From Verrucomicrobiota bacterium (GTDB lineage: Bacteria > Verrucomicrobiota > Verrucomicrobiia > Chthoniobacterales > SZAS-18), in NCBI GenBank assembly GCA_018240025.1, contig JAFEGM010000006.1:224489-281936 (forward strand): DNA of 57,448 nt, read 5' to 3'. Shown here piece by piece: positions 1 through 8,194 of this stretch. The notes under the pieces were generated by a model, which did no database searches, had not been told where the DNA came from, and saw nothing but the letters and a program-made list of their open reading frames with translations. Position numbers and translations under genes: made by a program. Within the stretch, counting starts at the first letter, position 1. Each line of letters starts with the position of its first letter.

Positions 1-1266
1 GGGCGCATCGGCCTCGGCGCGGGCGATGTGCGGAGTATCGGCCAGCACGCGCAGACGGCGGCCGACCTGCGCCTCGTTGATTTCCCGGGCGATGCGCTGC
101 TGCAGCTCCATGGCGCGGCGGTAGCGCGAACGCTTGGTCATGGCGTGGACCTGATTCTCCATCTTGGCCGCGCGCGAGCCCTCCTCGCGGCTGTAGGTGA
201 AAATGCCGAGCCGCTCGAAGCGGGTCTGCTCGATGAACTCGAGCAGGCGGTTGAAGTGCTCCGCCGTCTCGCCGGGGAAGCCGACGATGAAGGTCGTGCG
301 CAGCGCGATGCCCGGAATGCCGGCGCGGATGCGGGCCACGAGGTCGACGATGTGCTGGTCGCTCGTCTCGCGCCGCATCGTTTCCAGCATGGCCGGATGG
401 ATGTGCTGCAGCGGCATGTCGATGTAGCGCGCCACGTGCTTCGACTGCGCGATGGTCCGGATGAGATCGTCACTCCAATGCGCCGGGTGCGTGTAGAGCA
501 GCCGGATCCAGAACTCGCCGCCGATCCCGTCGAGCTCCTCGAGCAAATGGCAGAGCGTGGTGCCGCGCGAGACATCGACCGGCTGGCGCGGACTCGCCTT
601 CTCGCTCCACGTGTCCATGCCGAAATAGGTCGTGTCCTGCGAGATGAGATTGATCTCCTTCACGCCCTCCGCGACGAGCTGCCGAACCTCGCGCACGACG
701 GAGTCGACCGTCCGGCTGCGGTGCTTGCCGCGCATCTGCGGAATGACGCAAAACGAGCAGGGATGGTTGCAGCCCTCGGCGATCTTGACGTAGGCCGAAT
801 GCGACGGCGTGAGCCGGAAGCGCGGCGTGTCGTAGTCCGGGATGTACTGCGGCTTGCGCGTGACGAGATTGAGCGGGCCGTCCTCGATCTGCACGTCGCG
901 CGGCGTGGACTCGAGCACGCGGCGGATGATCGAGCCGGTCTCGGCCACCTGGTCGAGCCCCATGAAGGCGTCGACCTCCGGCATCTCGCTGGGCAGCTCC
1001 TTGGCGAAGCGCTGCGCCATGCAGCCGCTGACGATGAGCTTCTGGCCTTTGCGCCGCTTGAGCCCGCGGCCGCGATGAGCGTCGAGGATGGCCTCGATGG
1101 ACTCCTCCTTGGCCGAGTCGATGAAGGCGCAGGTGTTGACGATGAGCACGTCGGCCTCGTCCGCGTCCGCCGTGATCTCCATGCCCTCGGCGCGCGCGCT
1201 GCCGAGCATGATTTCCGCATCCACCAGATTTTTCGCGCAGCCGAGGCTGATCATTCCGACCTTCAT
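1..1266 (-). CDS. rimO: Ribosomal protein S12 methylthiotransferase RimO (partial, C-terminus outside window)
   Basis: Radical-SAM methylthiotransferase that adds a methylthio group to the conserved aspartate of ribosomal protein uS12 in the cytoplasm. The first 422 residues are visible. The N-terminal UPF0004 domain has the three cluster cysteines C10 (SLGCAKN), C46 (NTCAFI) and C82 (SGCMAQ). The radical-SAM CxxxCxxC follows at C166, C170 and C173 (EGCNHPCSFC). The frame is open to base 1, so the end of the TRAM domain is missing. The ATG at 1264-1266 gives the canonical MKVGMISLGC start. A TATAGG hexamer on the minus strand (1273-1278) lies only six bases ahead of the ATG, so the message may be leaderless. 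It is divergent from the next gene. MiaB is the alternative family, but the N-terminus and the motif spacing fit RimO. Confidence 0.95.
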   Translation of the reverse strand, partial: MKVGMISLGCAKNLVDAEIMLGSARAEGMEITADADEADVLIVNTCAFIDSAKEESIEAILDAHRGRGLKRRKGQKLIVSGCMAQRFAKELPSEMPEVDAFMGLDQVAETGSIIRRVLESTPRDVQIEDGPLNLVTRKPQYIPDYDTPRFRLTPSHSAYVKIAEGCNHPCSFCVIPQMRGKHRSRTVDSVVREVRQLVAEGVKEINLISQDTTYFGMDTWSEKASPRQPVDVSRGTTLCHLLEELDGIGGEFWIRLLYTHPAHWSDDLIRTIAQSKHVARYIDMPLQHIHPAMLETMRRETSDQHIVDLVARIRAGIPGIALRTTFIVGFPGETAEHFNRLLEFIEQTRFERLGIFTYSREEGSRAAKMENQVHAMTKRSRYRRAMELQQRIAREINEAQVGRRLRVLADTPHIARAEADAP

Positions 1267-1485
1267 CGCGCCCCTATACTTCAGAAACGGCGGGGAGGAA
1301 ACTGGCGGAGTCGGGCAGAGGTGCAGCGGGCGGGATGCGCCGGCTGGATAGGGAGCGTCTGATGGCTGTTGCCCCGTCGGACATACCGCTGGTGACACAC
1401 CGCGCCGGATGGCGCCGGCATGGGCCTGCGTGACACCGGCTGAATTTCGCATTCACCTCCGCCCGAAATGGGTTAGACGGCGCGG

Positions 1486-1941
1486 ATGGAATTCCACCTG
1501 GCTCAAGTCAACATCGCGAAGGCAAAGGGGCCCATCGATGGCCCGGTCATGGCCGAGTTCGTGCAGGCGCTCGATGAGATCAACCGGCTGGCCGAGAGCA
1601 GTCCCGGCTTCGTCTGGCGCTATCAGACCGAGGCGGGCCACGCGATCGATTTTCAGCCGTTCGCGGATCCGCTCATCCTCTTCAACATGTCGGTCTGGGA
1701 CTCGGTCGCGAACCTCAAGGCCTACGTCTACCGCTCGATGCACGGTCAGTTCTTCGCGCGCCGTCAGCAGTGGTTCGAGCCGCTGAGCACGCCGCACATG
1801 GCGCTCTGGTGGATCCCGGCCGGCACACTGCCGACCCCCGAGGACGCCAAGGCCGCAATGGAGCGGCTCGAGCGCGAGGGCGAGACCGTCGGCGCCTTCA
1901 CCTTCCGCAAGCTCTTCCCCGCGCCGGTGAAGGAAACCTGA
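1486..1941 (+). CDS. DUF3291 domain-containing protein
   Basis: A 151-residue protein that matches the DUF3291 family over its whole length. It begins with MEFHLAQVNIAKAKGPIDGP and contains the aromatic-rich centre typical of the family (ILFNMSVWDSVANLKAYVYRSMHGQFFARRQQWFEPL is residues 66-102 in part). The fold is related to dimeric alpha-beta-barrel monooxygenases, but the reaction is unknown. It has no signal peptide, so it is probably cytoplasmic. TAGACG at 1474-1479 stands six bases before the ATG and there is no Shine-Dalgarno sequence. It lies 12 bases upstream of the permease gene and is probably co-transcribed with it. Confidence 0.85.
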   Translation: MEFHLAQVNIAKAKGPIDGPVMAEFVQALDEINRLAESSPGFVWRYQTEAGHAIDFQPFADPLILFNMSVWDSVANLKAYVYRSMHGQFFARRQQWFEPLSTPHMALWWIPAGTLPTPEDAKAAMERLEREGETVGAFTFRKLFPAPVKET

Positions 1942-1953
1942 CTGCCCCGCCTG

Positions 1954-4512
1954 ATGTTCCCGCTCCTCGCCGCCCTCTTCTCCCGCTTCACCTGGAGCCT
2001 GGCCTGGCGCGACTCGCGCCGCAGCCGCGGCCGGCTCGTGCTCTTCGGCTCGGCGCTCACGCTCGGCGTGGCGGCGCTGGTGGCGATCGGTTCGCTGGCG
2101 CGCAATCTCGACCAGACCATCGACCAGCAGGCGCGCTCGCTGCTTGGGGCCGATCTCGTCATCGAGTCGCGCCGGACCTGGGCGCCGGAAATGCTCGCGC
2201 TGCTCGACCGGCTGCCGGCGGTCGAGAAGAGCCGCGAGGCCATCCTCGCCTCGATGGCCACCTTCCCGAAATCCGACAACCTGCGGCTGACGCAGGTCCG
2301 GGCCATCGGCGGACGCTTCCCGCTGTACGGGCAGCTGGAGACGAATCCGCCCGAAGCGGCGGCGGCCTTCGCCGCGGGACGCGGGGCGCTCATCGAGGAA
2401 GCCCTGCTGCTGCAATACGGCGTGCAGGCGGGCGATCCGATCAAGATCGGCGAGCGCGAGATCACCGTGCTCGGCTCGCTCCGCAAGGCGCCCGGCGAGG
2501 CGGCGGCCTTCACCGCGCTGGCGCCACGCGTCTTCATTCCGCTGACGGAGCTCGACCCGGCCCTGGAAGGACGCGGGAGTCTGGTGCGATACAAGGCCTA
2601 CTTCCGACTGCCGGAGACGTTCAACACCGCGGGCTGGGTGACCGCCACCAAGCCGCAGTTGGAGGCGCAGAAGCTCGACGCGACCGACCTCGTGCGCAGC
2701 AAGCGCCAACTCGGGCGCGCCTTCGACCAGGTCGCTGATTTCCTGCATCTCGTCGGCTTCGTCGCGCTGCTGCTCGGCGGCATCGGTGTGGCCAGCGGCG
2801 TGGGCGCCTATCTCAAGACCAAGGTGCGCACGGCCGCGCTGCTGCATTGCCTCGGCGCCTCTTCGCGGCAGACGCTGGCCATCTACCTCGTGCAGGCGCT
2901 GGCCCTCGGGCTGCTCGGCTCGTTGGCCGGCGCGGCGCTCGGCGTCTGGATCCAGTCGCTCGCGCCGCGCTTCATCGCGTCGAGTTCGGCCCTGCAACTC
3001 TCGTTCGCCTTCCAGCCGGGCGCGGTGGCGCAGGGAATCGGCGCCGGCCTGCTCGTCTGCCTGCTGTTCGCGCTCGTGCCGCTGCTCCCGATGCGCCGCG
3101 TGCCGCCGCTGCTCACGCTGCGGTCCGGGGACGATCTGCCCACGGGCCGCGATCCCGCGCTGTGGATCGTACGCGCGCTGGTCCTCGCCGGGGTGGTGCT
3201 GCTGCCGTGGTGGCAAAGCGGCAATGTGAAGCTCGCGCTCGGCTTCGGCGTGGCTCTGCTCGTCGGCATGGCAGTGCTCGGCGGATTGGCCCGACTCCTC
3301 ATTTGGGCCGCTCGCCGCGGCACGCCGGCCGGCCTGCCTTATGCCTGGCGGCAGGGCTTCGCCAACCTGCACCGGCCGGGCAATCGCACCGCGCTGCTGC
3401 TCGCCACGCTCGGCCTGGCCACGGCGCTGCTGCTCAGCCTGCATCTGACCGAGGCGCTGCTGCGGCGGCAGTTCGAGCGCGAGGACCTCGGGCCGCAGCC
3501 GAGCCTCATCTTCTTCGACATCCGCGCCGACCAGATCGAAGGCGTGCGCGGCGTGCTGAAGGAAAACGGCGTGCCCGACCTCGGTTCGGTGCCGGTCGTG
3601 ACGATGCGTCTGGCCAGCGTGAAGGGCCGACCGGTCGCGGAGATCGCCGCCGATCCGAAACGCGCCACGCCCGGCTGGGTGCTGCATCGGGAATACCGCT
3701 CGACCTTCCGCGAGCAGGTGACCGATACCGAGAAGATCCTGGCGGGAGAATTCGTGCCGCGGGTGAAGGCGGAGACCACACCGGTGCCGATCTCCCTCGA
3801 GTCGGACATCGCGCGCGATCTCGGCGTCGGCGTGGGCGACGAGCTGACCTTCGACATCCAGGGCATCCCCATGCCGGTGAAGGTGGCCAGCCTGCGCCGC
3901 GTGGAATGGCGCCGCTTCTCGCCGAATTTCTTCGTCGTCTTCCCGGCCGGCGTGCTGGAGGAGGCGCCGACATTCTACATCGCGGTCAGCCGGGCCGAGG
4001 ACAGCCAGACCTCGGCGCGGGTGCAGAGCGCGATCGTGAAGAAGTATCCGAACATCTCCGCGGTCGATCTCGCCCTCGTGGCCGGCGCGCTGCGGGAGAT
4101 CATCGGCAAGGCCACGACCGCGGTGCGCTTTCTCTCGCTCTTCACCATCGGCACCGGGCTCATCGTGCTCGTCTCCGTGCTCCTGACCGGCCGCTACGAG
4201 CGCGTGCGGGAGGCGGTGCTGCTGCGCACGCTCGGCGCATCGCGCGCCATCGTCTTCCGCGTCCTGGCGGCGGAATATGCCGCGCTCGGTTCCCTGGCCG
4301 CGCTGACGGGCATCGTGCTGGCGGCCGGAGGCAGCTGGCTGCTGGCCACGCGGGTCTTCGAACTCTCCCAGCCCGCGCTGGCCGCCGTCATTCTGCCGCC
4401 GTCGCTCATCGCGCTCGGCAGCGTCATGCTGCTGACCCTGGCCGTCGGATTCCTGACCAGCCGTGGAGTCAGCCGGCAGGCGCCGCTGGCGGTGCTGCGC
4501 GCGGAGGGCTGA
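1954..4512 (+). CDS. FtsX-like ABC transporter permease (YbbP type)
   Basis: An 852-residue inner-membrane protein with two FtsX-type halves. It starts with a cytoplasmic arm and a first membrane helix (LVLFGSALTLGVAALVAIGSL), followed by a large periplasmic MacB-like domain. Membrane helices lie around residues 260-450, then a second periplasmic domain, and a last helix group around residues 715-845. The sentence-like motif YLKTKVRTAALLHCLGAS and its counterpart YERVREAVLLRTLGAS mark the two FtsX units. Proteins of this type pair with a LolD/MacB-like ATPase to move lipids or lipoproteins out of the inner membrane. No ATPase gene is adjacent in this window. The ATG 12 bases after the DUF3291 stop is the only start that keeps the N-terminal arm. 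Confidence 0.88.
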   Translation: MFPLLAALFSRFTWSLAWRDSRRSRGRLVLFGSALTLGVAALVAIGSLARNLDQTIDQQARSLLGADLVIESRRTWAPEMLALLDRLPAVEKSREAILASMATFPKSDNLRLTQVRAIGGRFPLYGQLETNPPEAAAAFAAGRGALIEEALLLQYGVQAGDPIKIGEREITVLGSLRKAPGEAAAFTALAPRVFIPLTELDPALEGRGSLVRYKAYFRLPETFNTAGWVTATKPQLEAQKLDATDLVRSKRQLGRAFDQVADFLHLVGFVALLLGGIGVASGVGAYLKTKVRTAALLHCLGASSRQTLAIYLVQALALGLLGSLAGAALGVWIQSLAPRFIASSSALQLSFAFQPGAVAQGIGAGLLVCLLFALVPLLPMRRVPPLLTLRSGDDLPTGRDPALWIVRALVLAGVVLLPWWQSGNVKLALGFGVALLVGMAVLGGLARLLIWAARRGTPAGLPYAWRQGFANLHRPGNRTALLLATLGLATALLLSLHLTEALLRRQFEREDLGPQPSLIFFDIRADQIEGVRGVLKENGVPDLGSVPVVTMRLASVKGRPVAEIAADPKRATPGWVLHREYRSTFREQVTDTEKILAGEFVPRVKAETTPVPISLESDIARDLGVGVGDELTFDIQGIPMPVKVASLRRVEWRRFSPNFFVVFPAGVLEEAPTFYIAVSRAEDSQTSARVQSAIVKKYPNISAVDLALVAGALREIIGKATTAVRFLSLFTIGTGLIVLVSVLLTGRYERVREAVLLRTLGASRAIVFRVLAAEYAALGSLAALTGIVLAAGGSWLLATRVFELSQPALAAVILPPSLIALGSVMLLTLAVGFLTSRGVSRQAPLAVLRAEG

Positions 4513-4535
4513 GACTGGACCATCGTTCTTGCCGC

Positions 4536-4997
4536 ATGATCCGTCTCGCGCAGCCCAGCGACGCCCTCGAGATCGCCACCCTCTTTCACCGCACGGTGCG
4601 CGAGGTGAATCGGGGCGACTACACGCCGGAGCAGATCGCCGTCTGGGCGGGCGAGGCGCCGGAGCCGGAGAAATGGCGGGCGCGGCTGGCGAAGAAGACG
4701 GTCTTCGTCGAGCAGGCCGGCGCTCGCCTCGCGGGCTTCGCCGAGTTCGATCCGGATGGCCACATCGATGCGGTGTACGTGCATGCCGAGCATCAGGGCC
4801 AGGGAGTCGCCTCGCGCCTTTTGGAGCGCATCGAAGCCGAGGCCGGGCGCGCGGGCCTGAGGCGGCTGTTCACCGAGGCGAGCATTACCGCGCGGCCTTT
4901 CTTCGAACGGCGCGGCTTCCGCCTGCTCGACGCGCAGGACGTGGAGTATCGCGGCGCCACCTTCCGCAATTACCGGATGGAAAAGCTGCGGCCCTGA
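4536..4997 (+). CDS. GNAT family N-acetyltransferase
   Basis: A 153-residue acetyltransferase of the GNAT fold. The acetyl-CoA binding loop is visible as HQGQGVASRLL after the strand IDAVYVHAE (about residues 78-100). The end is a typical GNAT terminus with RPFFERRGFRLLDAQ and a final strand. The substrate cannot be told from the sequence; it could be a small molecule or a protein N-terminus. The ATG lies 23 bases after the permease stop on the same strand, so the gene is probably the third of a short operon. No export signal is seen. Confidence 0.9.
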   Translation: MIRLAQPSDALEIATLFHRTVREVNRGDYTPEQIAVWAGEAPEPEKWRARLAKKTVFVEQAGARLAGFAEFDPDGHIDAVYVHAEHQGQGVASRLLERIEAEAGRAGLRRLFTEASITARPFFERRGFRLLDAQDVEYRGATFRNYRMEKLRP

Positions 4998-5110
4998 AGC
5001 GGGTCGCGCCCCAGGGATGGGACGTGCCGCTGTGCGCCGCGGACCCGGAAATTCCCGCGTCCCGCTGTCATAGCGGAAATTTTGCATCCGGGTGCGATTC
5101 TCACGTCGAT

Positions 5111-5638
5111 ATGCTCAACGTGATTCGCATCGGTTCCGCCCTCGCTCTCCTCGCTGCCGTGGCCGTCGGCCTCGGTTCGCTGTTTGGAGGCGAGAAGCCC
5201 GACCCCAACGCCAAGGCCGGCAAGACGGACAAGACCGTGGCCGAGTGGCAGAAGATTCTCCCGCCCGAGGCCTTCAATGTGCTCGTGCTGCACGGCACCG
5301 AGTTCGCCGGCACCAGCCCCCTGAACAAGGAGAAGCGCACGGGCGTCTTCGTTTGCGCGGCCGATCCGACGCAGGTGCTTTTCAAGTCGGAGGACAAGTT
5401 CGACTCCGGGACCGGCTGGCCGAGTTTCACCTGGCCGGCGACCCCGGACGCCGTCACGCTGCATCCCGACACCAGCTACGGCATGACGCGCGTCGAGGTC
5501 CGCTGCGCCAAGACCGGCTTCCATTTGGGCCACGTGTTCGATGACGGTCCCGCCCCGACCGGCAAGCGCTACTGCATCAACGGCGTGGCCCTCAAGTTTA
5601 TCCCCAAGGAGGGCGCCAAGAGCGAAGCCCCCAAGTAA
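5111..5638 (+). CDS. msrB: Membrane-anchored or exported peptide-methionine (R)-S-oxide reductase MsrB
   Basis: Reduces methionine-R-sulfoxide in oxidised proteins. The SelR domain covers about residues 42-168, with GTGWPSF (100-106), HLGHVFDDGP (138-147) and the catalytic cysteine C155 in KRYCIN. A hydrophobic N-terminal helix (about 5-24, IGSALALLAAVAVGLGSLF) suggests export or anchoring on the periplasmic side. The two zinc-binding CxxC pairs of most MsrB proteins are reduced to single cysteines (C82 in VCAAD, C132 in RCAKT), so this is a zinc-free type in which C82 may act as resolving cysteine. The ATG at 5111 is chosen because it begins the hydrophobic segment. A strong terminator hairpin follows. 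Confidence 0.9.
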   Translation: MLNVIRIGSALALLAAVAVGLGSLFGGEKPDPNAKAGKTDKTVAEWQKILPPEAFNVLVLHGTEFAGTSPLNKEKRTGVFVCAADPTQVLFKSEDKFDSGTGWPSFTWPATPDAVTLHPDTSYGMTRVEVRCAKTGFHLGHVFDDGPAPTGKRYCINGVALKFIPKEGAKSEAPK

Positions 5639-5661
5639 CAGATTCCCGTCTGGGAGGTGGT

Positions 5662-5700
5662 AGGAGGGCGTGGACCGCGAGGTTCACGTCCTCCTTTTTT
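5662..5700 (+). terminator. Rho-independent terminator after msrB
   Basis: An inverted repeat of about 14 base pairs (AGGAGGGCGTGG... against ...CACGTCCTCCT, two G-T wobbles) closes a GCGA tetraloop at 5677-5680 and runs straight into six T residues at 5695-5700. This is the clearest intrinsic terminator in the window. It would end the transcript of msrB. Confidence 0.85.
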
Positions 5701-5727
5701 CTCCCTCAGACTGCCGCAGGGAGAGCA

Positions 5728-5867
5728 CGCGAAGCTGCGAAGTGGGCGAAGCTGCGAAGGGGGATCAGGAATATCGGCAGCCGAGGCTCGGCTCCTTTCC
5801 TTACCTCCTGCCCCTTGGACTTTCCTTGGCTCTTGGCTCTTGGCTCTTGGCTCTTGGCTCTTGAATC
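5728..5867 (+). repeat. Dispersed intergenic element, copy 1: 34-bp box plus 7-bp tandem repeats
   Basis: A box at 5728-5761 starts CGCGAAGCTGCGAAG and contains the near-repeat GGGCGAAGCTGCGAAG, so that a 14-base sequence occurs twice, 17 bases apart. After a 64-base spacer come five perfect copies of TTGGCTC (5826-5860) and one variant TTGAATC (5861-5867). Related copies lie at 26509-26633 (opposite strand) and 48019-48171. This copy fills the gap between the convergent genes msrB and the CoA-binding protein. No protein reading fits it. Confidence 0.75.
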
Positions 5868-5873
5868 TTCCCG

Positions 5874-6245
5874 TCAGGGGAACATTGCCGGCACGTAGCC
5901 GAGTTCGACGATCGAGCACAGCTCGCGGGTTCGCAGGCCGCGCTGCTGCAGGGCCTCGACCACCTCGGGCGCATCGGCGCCGGGGTTGAGCCAGACCTCG
6001 CCCGGCGCGACCGCGGCGATCTCGTCGGCCAGGCTCACCGTCACGCGCGGCGGCAGATACACGCTGAGCACGGCGGCGGTTCCGGGCTCGAGCTGGCCCA
6101 GGCGCGCGACGGCGGGAAGGCCGGCCACCGGCTCGGCGTTGGGATTGACCGGCGTGACGGTCCAGCCCGCCTGGAGAAAGGCGCGGACGGCCTTATTGCC
6201 GAATTTGGCGGAATCGGTCGAGGCGCCGAGAACGATGGCATGCAT
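5874..6245 (-). CDS. CoA-binding domain protein (YccU family)
   Basis: A 123-residue protein consisting of one CoA-binding Rossmann domain. The nucleotide loop is the N-terminal VLGASTDSAKFGNKAVRAFLQAGW, followed by VTPVNPNAEPVAGLPA and a strand ending in VWLNPGADAPEVVEAL. Family members bind CoA, and their cell role is mostly unknown. The ATG at 6243-6245 is preferred over an upstream one 33 bases earlier because the Rossmann strand begins immediately after it. It is divergent from the methyltransferase gene. Confidence 0.88.
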   Translation of the reverse strand: MHAIVLGASTDSAKFGNKAVRAFLQAGWTVTPVNPNAEPVAGLPAVARLGQLEPGTAAVLSVYLPPRVTVSLADEIAAVAPGEVWLNPGADAPEVVEALQQRGLRTRELCSIVELGYVPAMFP

Positions 6246-6316
6246 GCGGCACCATCGGCCCGAGCCCGGCCGCGGCAATGCCTTTGACTCGCGTGCGGTG
6301 TCGCCTAGGGCAGCGC

Positions 6317-6997
6317 ATGCCTCAGGTCGATGCCCAAGCCGTCGAACGCGCCGAACTCACCCGCGGGATCAGCGACGCGCGCGGCTACTTCCGGCTGGCC
6401 GAGGCGCTGCGCGAAGCAGGCGTGCCGCGGGGCGGATTGCTCCTCGATGTCGGCTGCGGCACGGGCGGGCTCTGGGAGGCGCTCTCCGGGCACTTCGACC
6501 GCTGCATCGGGGTCGATCTCGTGCGCTACCGGGAGTATCCGGCCGAGCGCGAGTTCGTGGCGCACGATCTGCAGACGCCCGGCATTCCGCTGCCCGACGG
6601 ACAGGCGGATGCGGCCATCGCCTGCCAGGTGACGCCGTGCGTGGAGAATCCCCGCCTGCTCATCCGCGAGCTGGCGCGGCTGGTGAAGCCGGGCGGCATC
6701 GTGGTCGTGACGAATCCGAATCCGGAGTCGTTTTCCAGCCTGCTGATGCTGCTGGTGAAGCGGCGGTATCGGGCGTTTCAGGACGCCACCGACAGCTTCA
6801 TGATCAGTCCGATGCTGGAATGCGACACTGCCCGGGCGCTGCGGGCCGCGGGGCTGACCGACCTGCGCACGTTTTTCTCGCTCGTCGGCAAGCTGCCGTT
6901 CTCGAACGCCACCTTTCCTGCGGGTCTGGCCCGGCTGGCGCCGCGCTGGGTCTCGGACCACTACGGCATCATCGCGCGCAAACCGGCCGGCGGCTGA
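6317..6997 (+). CDS. Class I SAM-dependent methyltransferase
   Basis: A methyltransferase of the Methyltransf_11/25 type. The SAM-binding motif I LLDVGCGTGG is followed by the acidic strand end CIGVDL and the post-motif LVKPGGIVVVTNPNPESFSS. The substrate is unknown; the C-terminal half (LRTFFSLVGKLPFSNATF) gives no clue. I prefer the ATG at 6317, which has AGGG six bases upstream. An in-frame ATG at 6278 would add 13 residues but has no ribosome-binding site and lies only 32 bases from the divergent start. Confidence 0.85.
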   Translation: MPQVDAQAVERAELTRGISDARGYFRLAEALREAGVPRGGLLLDVGCGTGGLWEALSGHFDRCIGVDLVRYREYPAEREFVAHDLQTPGIPLPDGQADAAIACQVTPCVENPRLLIRELARLVKPGGIVVVTNPNPESFSSLLMLLVKRRYRAFQDATDSFMISPMLECDTARALRAAGLTDLRTFFSLVGKLPFSNATFPAGLARLAPRWVSDHYGIIARKPAGG

Positions 6998-7789
6998 TCA
7001 AGGCGGCGTCTCGGTCGCCGGGCGGCGTCCGCGCCGCTCTTCCCACAGGCTGGCGGCGTCGATGCCGTGGGCGCGATTGGCCCCGCGGGTGGCGGTCTGG
7101 GCGATGCGCTGCAGCAGCGCGAGGCGCGTGCGTTCGTGGCAGTCGAGCAGCGCCGGCCGCTGCCGGAGCTCGAGGCTCTCGCCGCGCCGGACCAGCAGGC
7201 CCCAGCCGAGGGGAATCTCGCCCGGCGCGAAGACCTCGGGCTCGGCCACCAGCCAGCAGGCGCTGGCGCAGCGGTAGCGCACGAGCTCTTCGAATTTCAC
7301 GCCGGCGTAGAGCTGGCCCTGCAGCGTGCGGATCTGCCCGAGGACCTGCTGGAGGCTGCGATGACCGAGGTCTTCAAGCGCGGCCTGGTCGAATTCGGGA
7401 AACAGCGAGTCGCCGCTTTGCAGCGTGGGGTGATGCACCCGCAGCGTCCGCTCCAAGGTCGCCCGCCGCTCGGCCAGCCGCTCGAGCTTGGCCCGCAGGG
7501 CGGCGGTGGCGCGCGAGTCCTTCAGGAAATCGCTCCGGGCCTGCTTGCATTCGAAAACGGCGGTCAGGCCGACCGCGGCGCGCGTGACCAGCCGCTCGCG
7601 GCCCGGCCGGCGCGGATCGGGCTCCCGCATCCGCTCGCTGGCGGGCCGGTAGGCGGCGAGATCGGCCCGGTAGCTCGAATGCGGCAACGCCACTTCCTCG
7701 GCGCAGATGCTCCAGCCTTCCAACTGCGCCCAGCGCAGGCCCAGCCGCTTCAACTCGCGGTGGCGCGCGCTCTCCCCGCCGCCCGCCAT
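6998..7789 (-). CDS. PD-(D/E)XK nuclease-like protein (MmcB-related)
   Basis: A 263-residue protein whose N-terminal half resembles MmcB-type DNA-repair nucleases. It has an N-terminal HRELKRLGLRWAQLEG helix, an acidic strand YRADLAAYRP (about residues 39-48), and the strand AVFECKQARSDFLKD (about residues 77-91), which supplies an E-x-K signature. Together the D and the ExK form a plausible restriction-endonuclease-like active site. The C-terminal half has no recognisable domain. It is three bases downstream of the next gene on the same strand and ends one base after the convergent methyltransferase gene. I infer a nucleic-acid substrate; nothing in the sequence shows it directly. Confidence 0.65.
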   Translation of the reverse strand: MAGGGESARHRELKRLGLRWAQLEGWSICAEEVALPHSSYRADLAAYRPASERMREPDPRRPGRERLVTRAAVGLTAVFECKQARSDFLKDSRATAALRAKLERLAERRATLERTLRVHHPTLQSGDSLFPEFDQAALEDLGHRSLQQVLGQIRTLQGQLYAGVKFEELVRYRCASACWLVAEPEVFAPGEIPLGWGLLVRRGESLELRQRPALLDCHERTRLALLQRIAQTATRGANRAHGIDAASLWEERRGRRPATETPP

Positions 7790-7792
7790 CCC

Positions 7793-8125
7793 TCAGAGGA
7801 AGCCGGCCGCGATGGACGGCAGCTCGAAGCGCTGGTTTTGCGCCAGATCTTCGTAGAGCGCCTGCATCCAGGCGCGGTCGATGCTGGCGCGGCCGGGGAT
7901 GAGGTAGAGCCCGCCGCCCTGGCGGTCGATTTTGTACTCGAGAATACGGATGCTGATCGCCCGAATCTCGCCCCGCGGCATCAGCACGAGCGTGAGCGTG
8001 CGGCGATCGGTGTCGACCTGCAGATCCTGGAGTTCGCCGTAGCGGGCGCGCAGCTGGGAATCGAAGTACGTGCGCAGAGCGCTGACGATCATGGCGTCCT
8101 TGCCCTTGGCGAGGAAATCAAACAT
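7793..8125 (-). CDS. Conserved hypothetical protein
   Basis: A 110-residue protein that I do not recognise. It begins MFDFLAKGKDAMIVSALRTYFDSQL, an amphipathic helix, and continues with beta strands (LQDLQVDTDRRTLTLVLMPRGEIRAISIRILEYKI) that would fit a small alpha/beta domain. There is no signal peptide and no cysteine. It sits 69 bases after the receptor kinase gene and three bases before the nuclease-like gene, so it is probably translated from the same message. The gene is supported by its tight packing and an intact frame. Confidence 0.7.
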   Translation of the reverse strand: MFDFLAKGKDAMIVSALRTYFDSQLRARYGELQDLQVDTDRRTLTLVLMPRGEIRAISIRILEYKIDRQGGGLYLIPGRASIDRAWMQALYEDLAQNQRFELPSIAAGFL

Positions 8126-8194
8126 GCCGGCAGGCTAGCCAGCGGGGCGAGGAACGGAAAACGAAAATCGGCGACCGGCCGCCAAGGCACAGGC

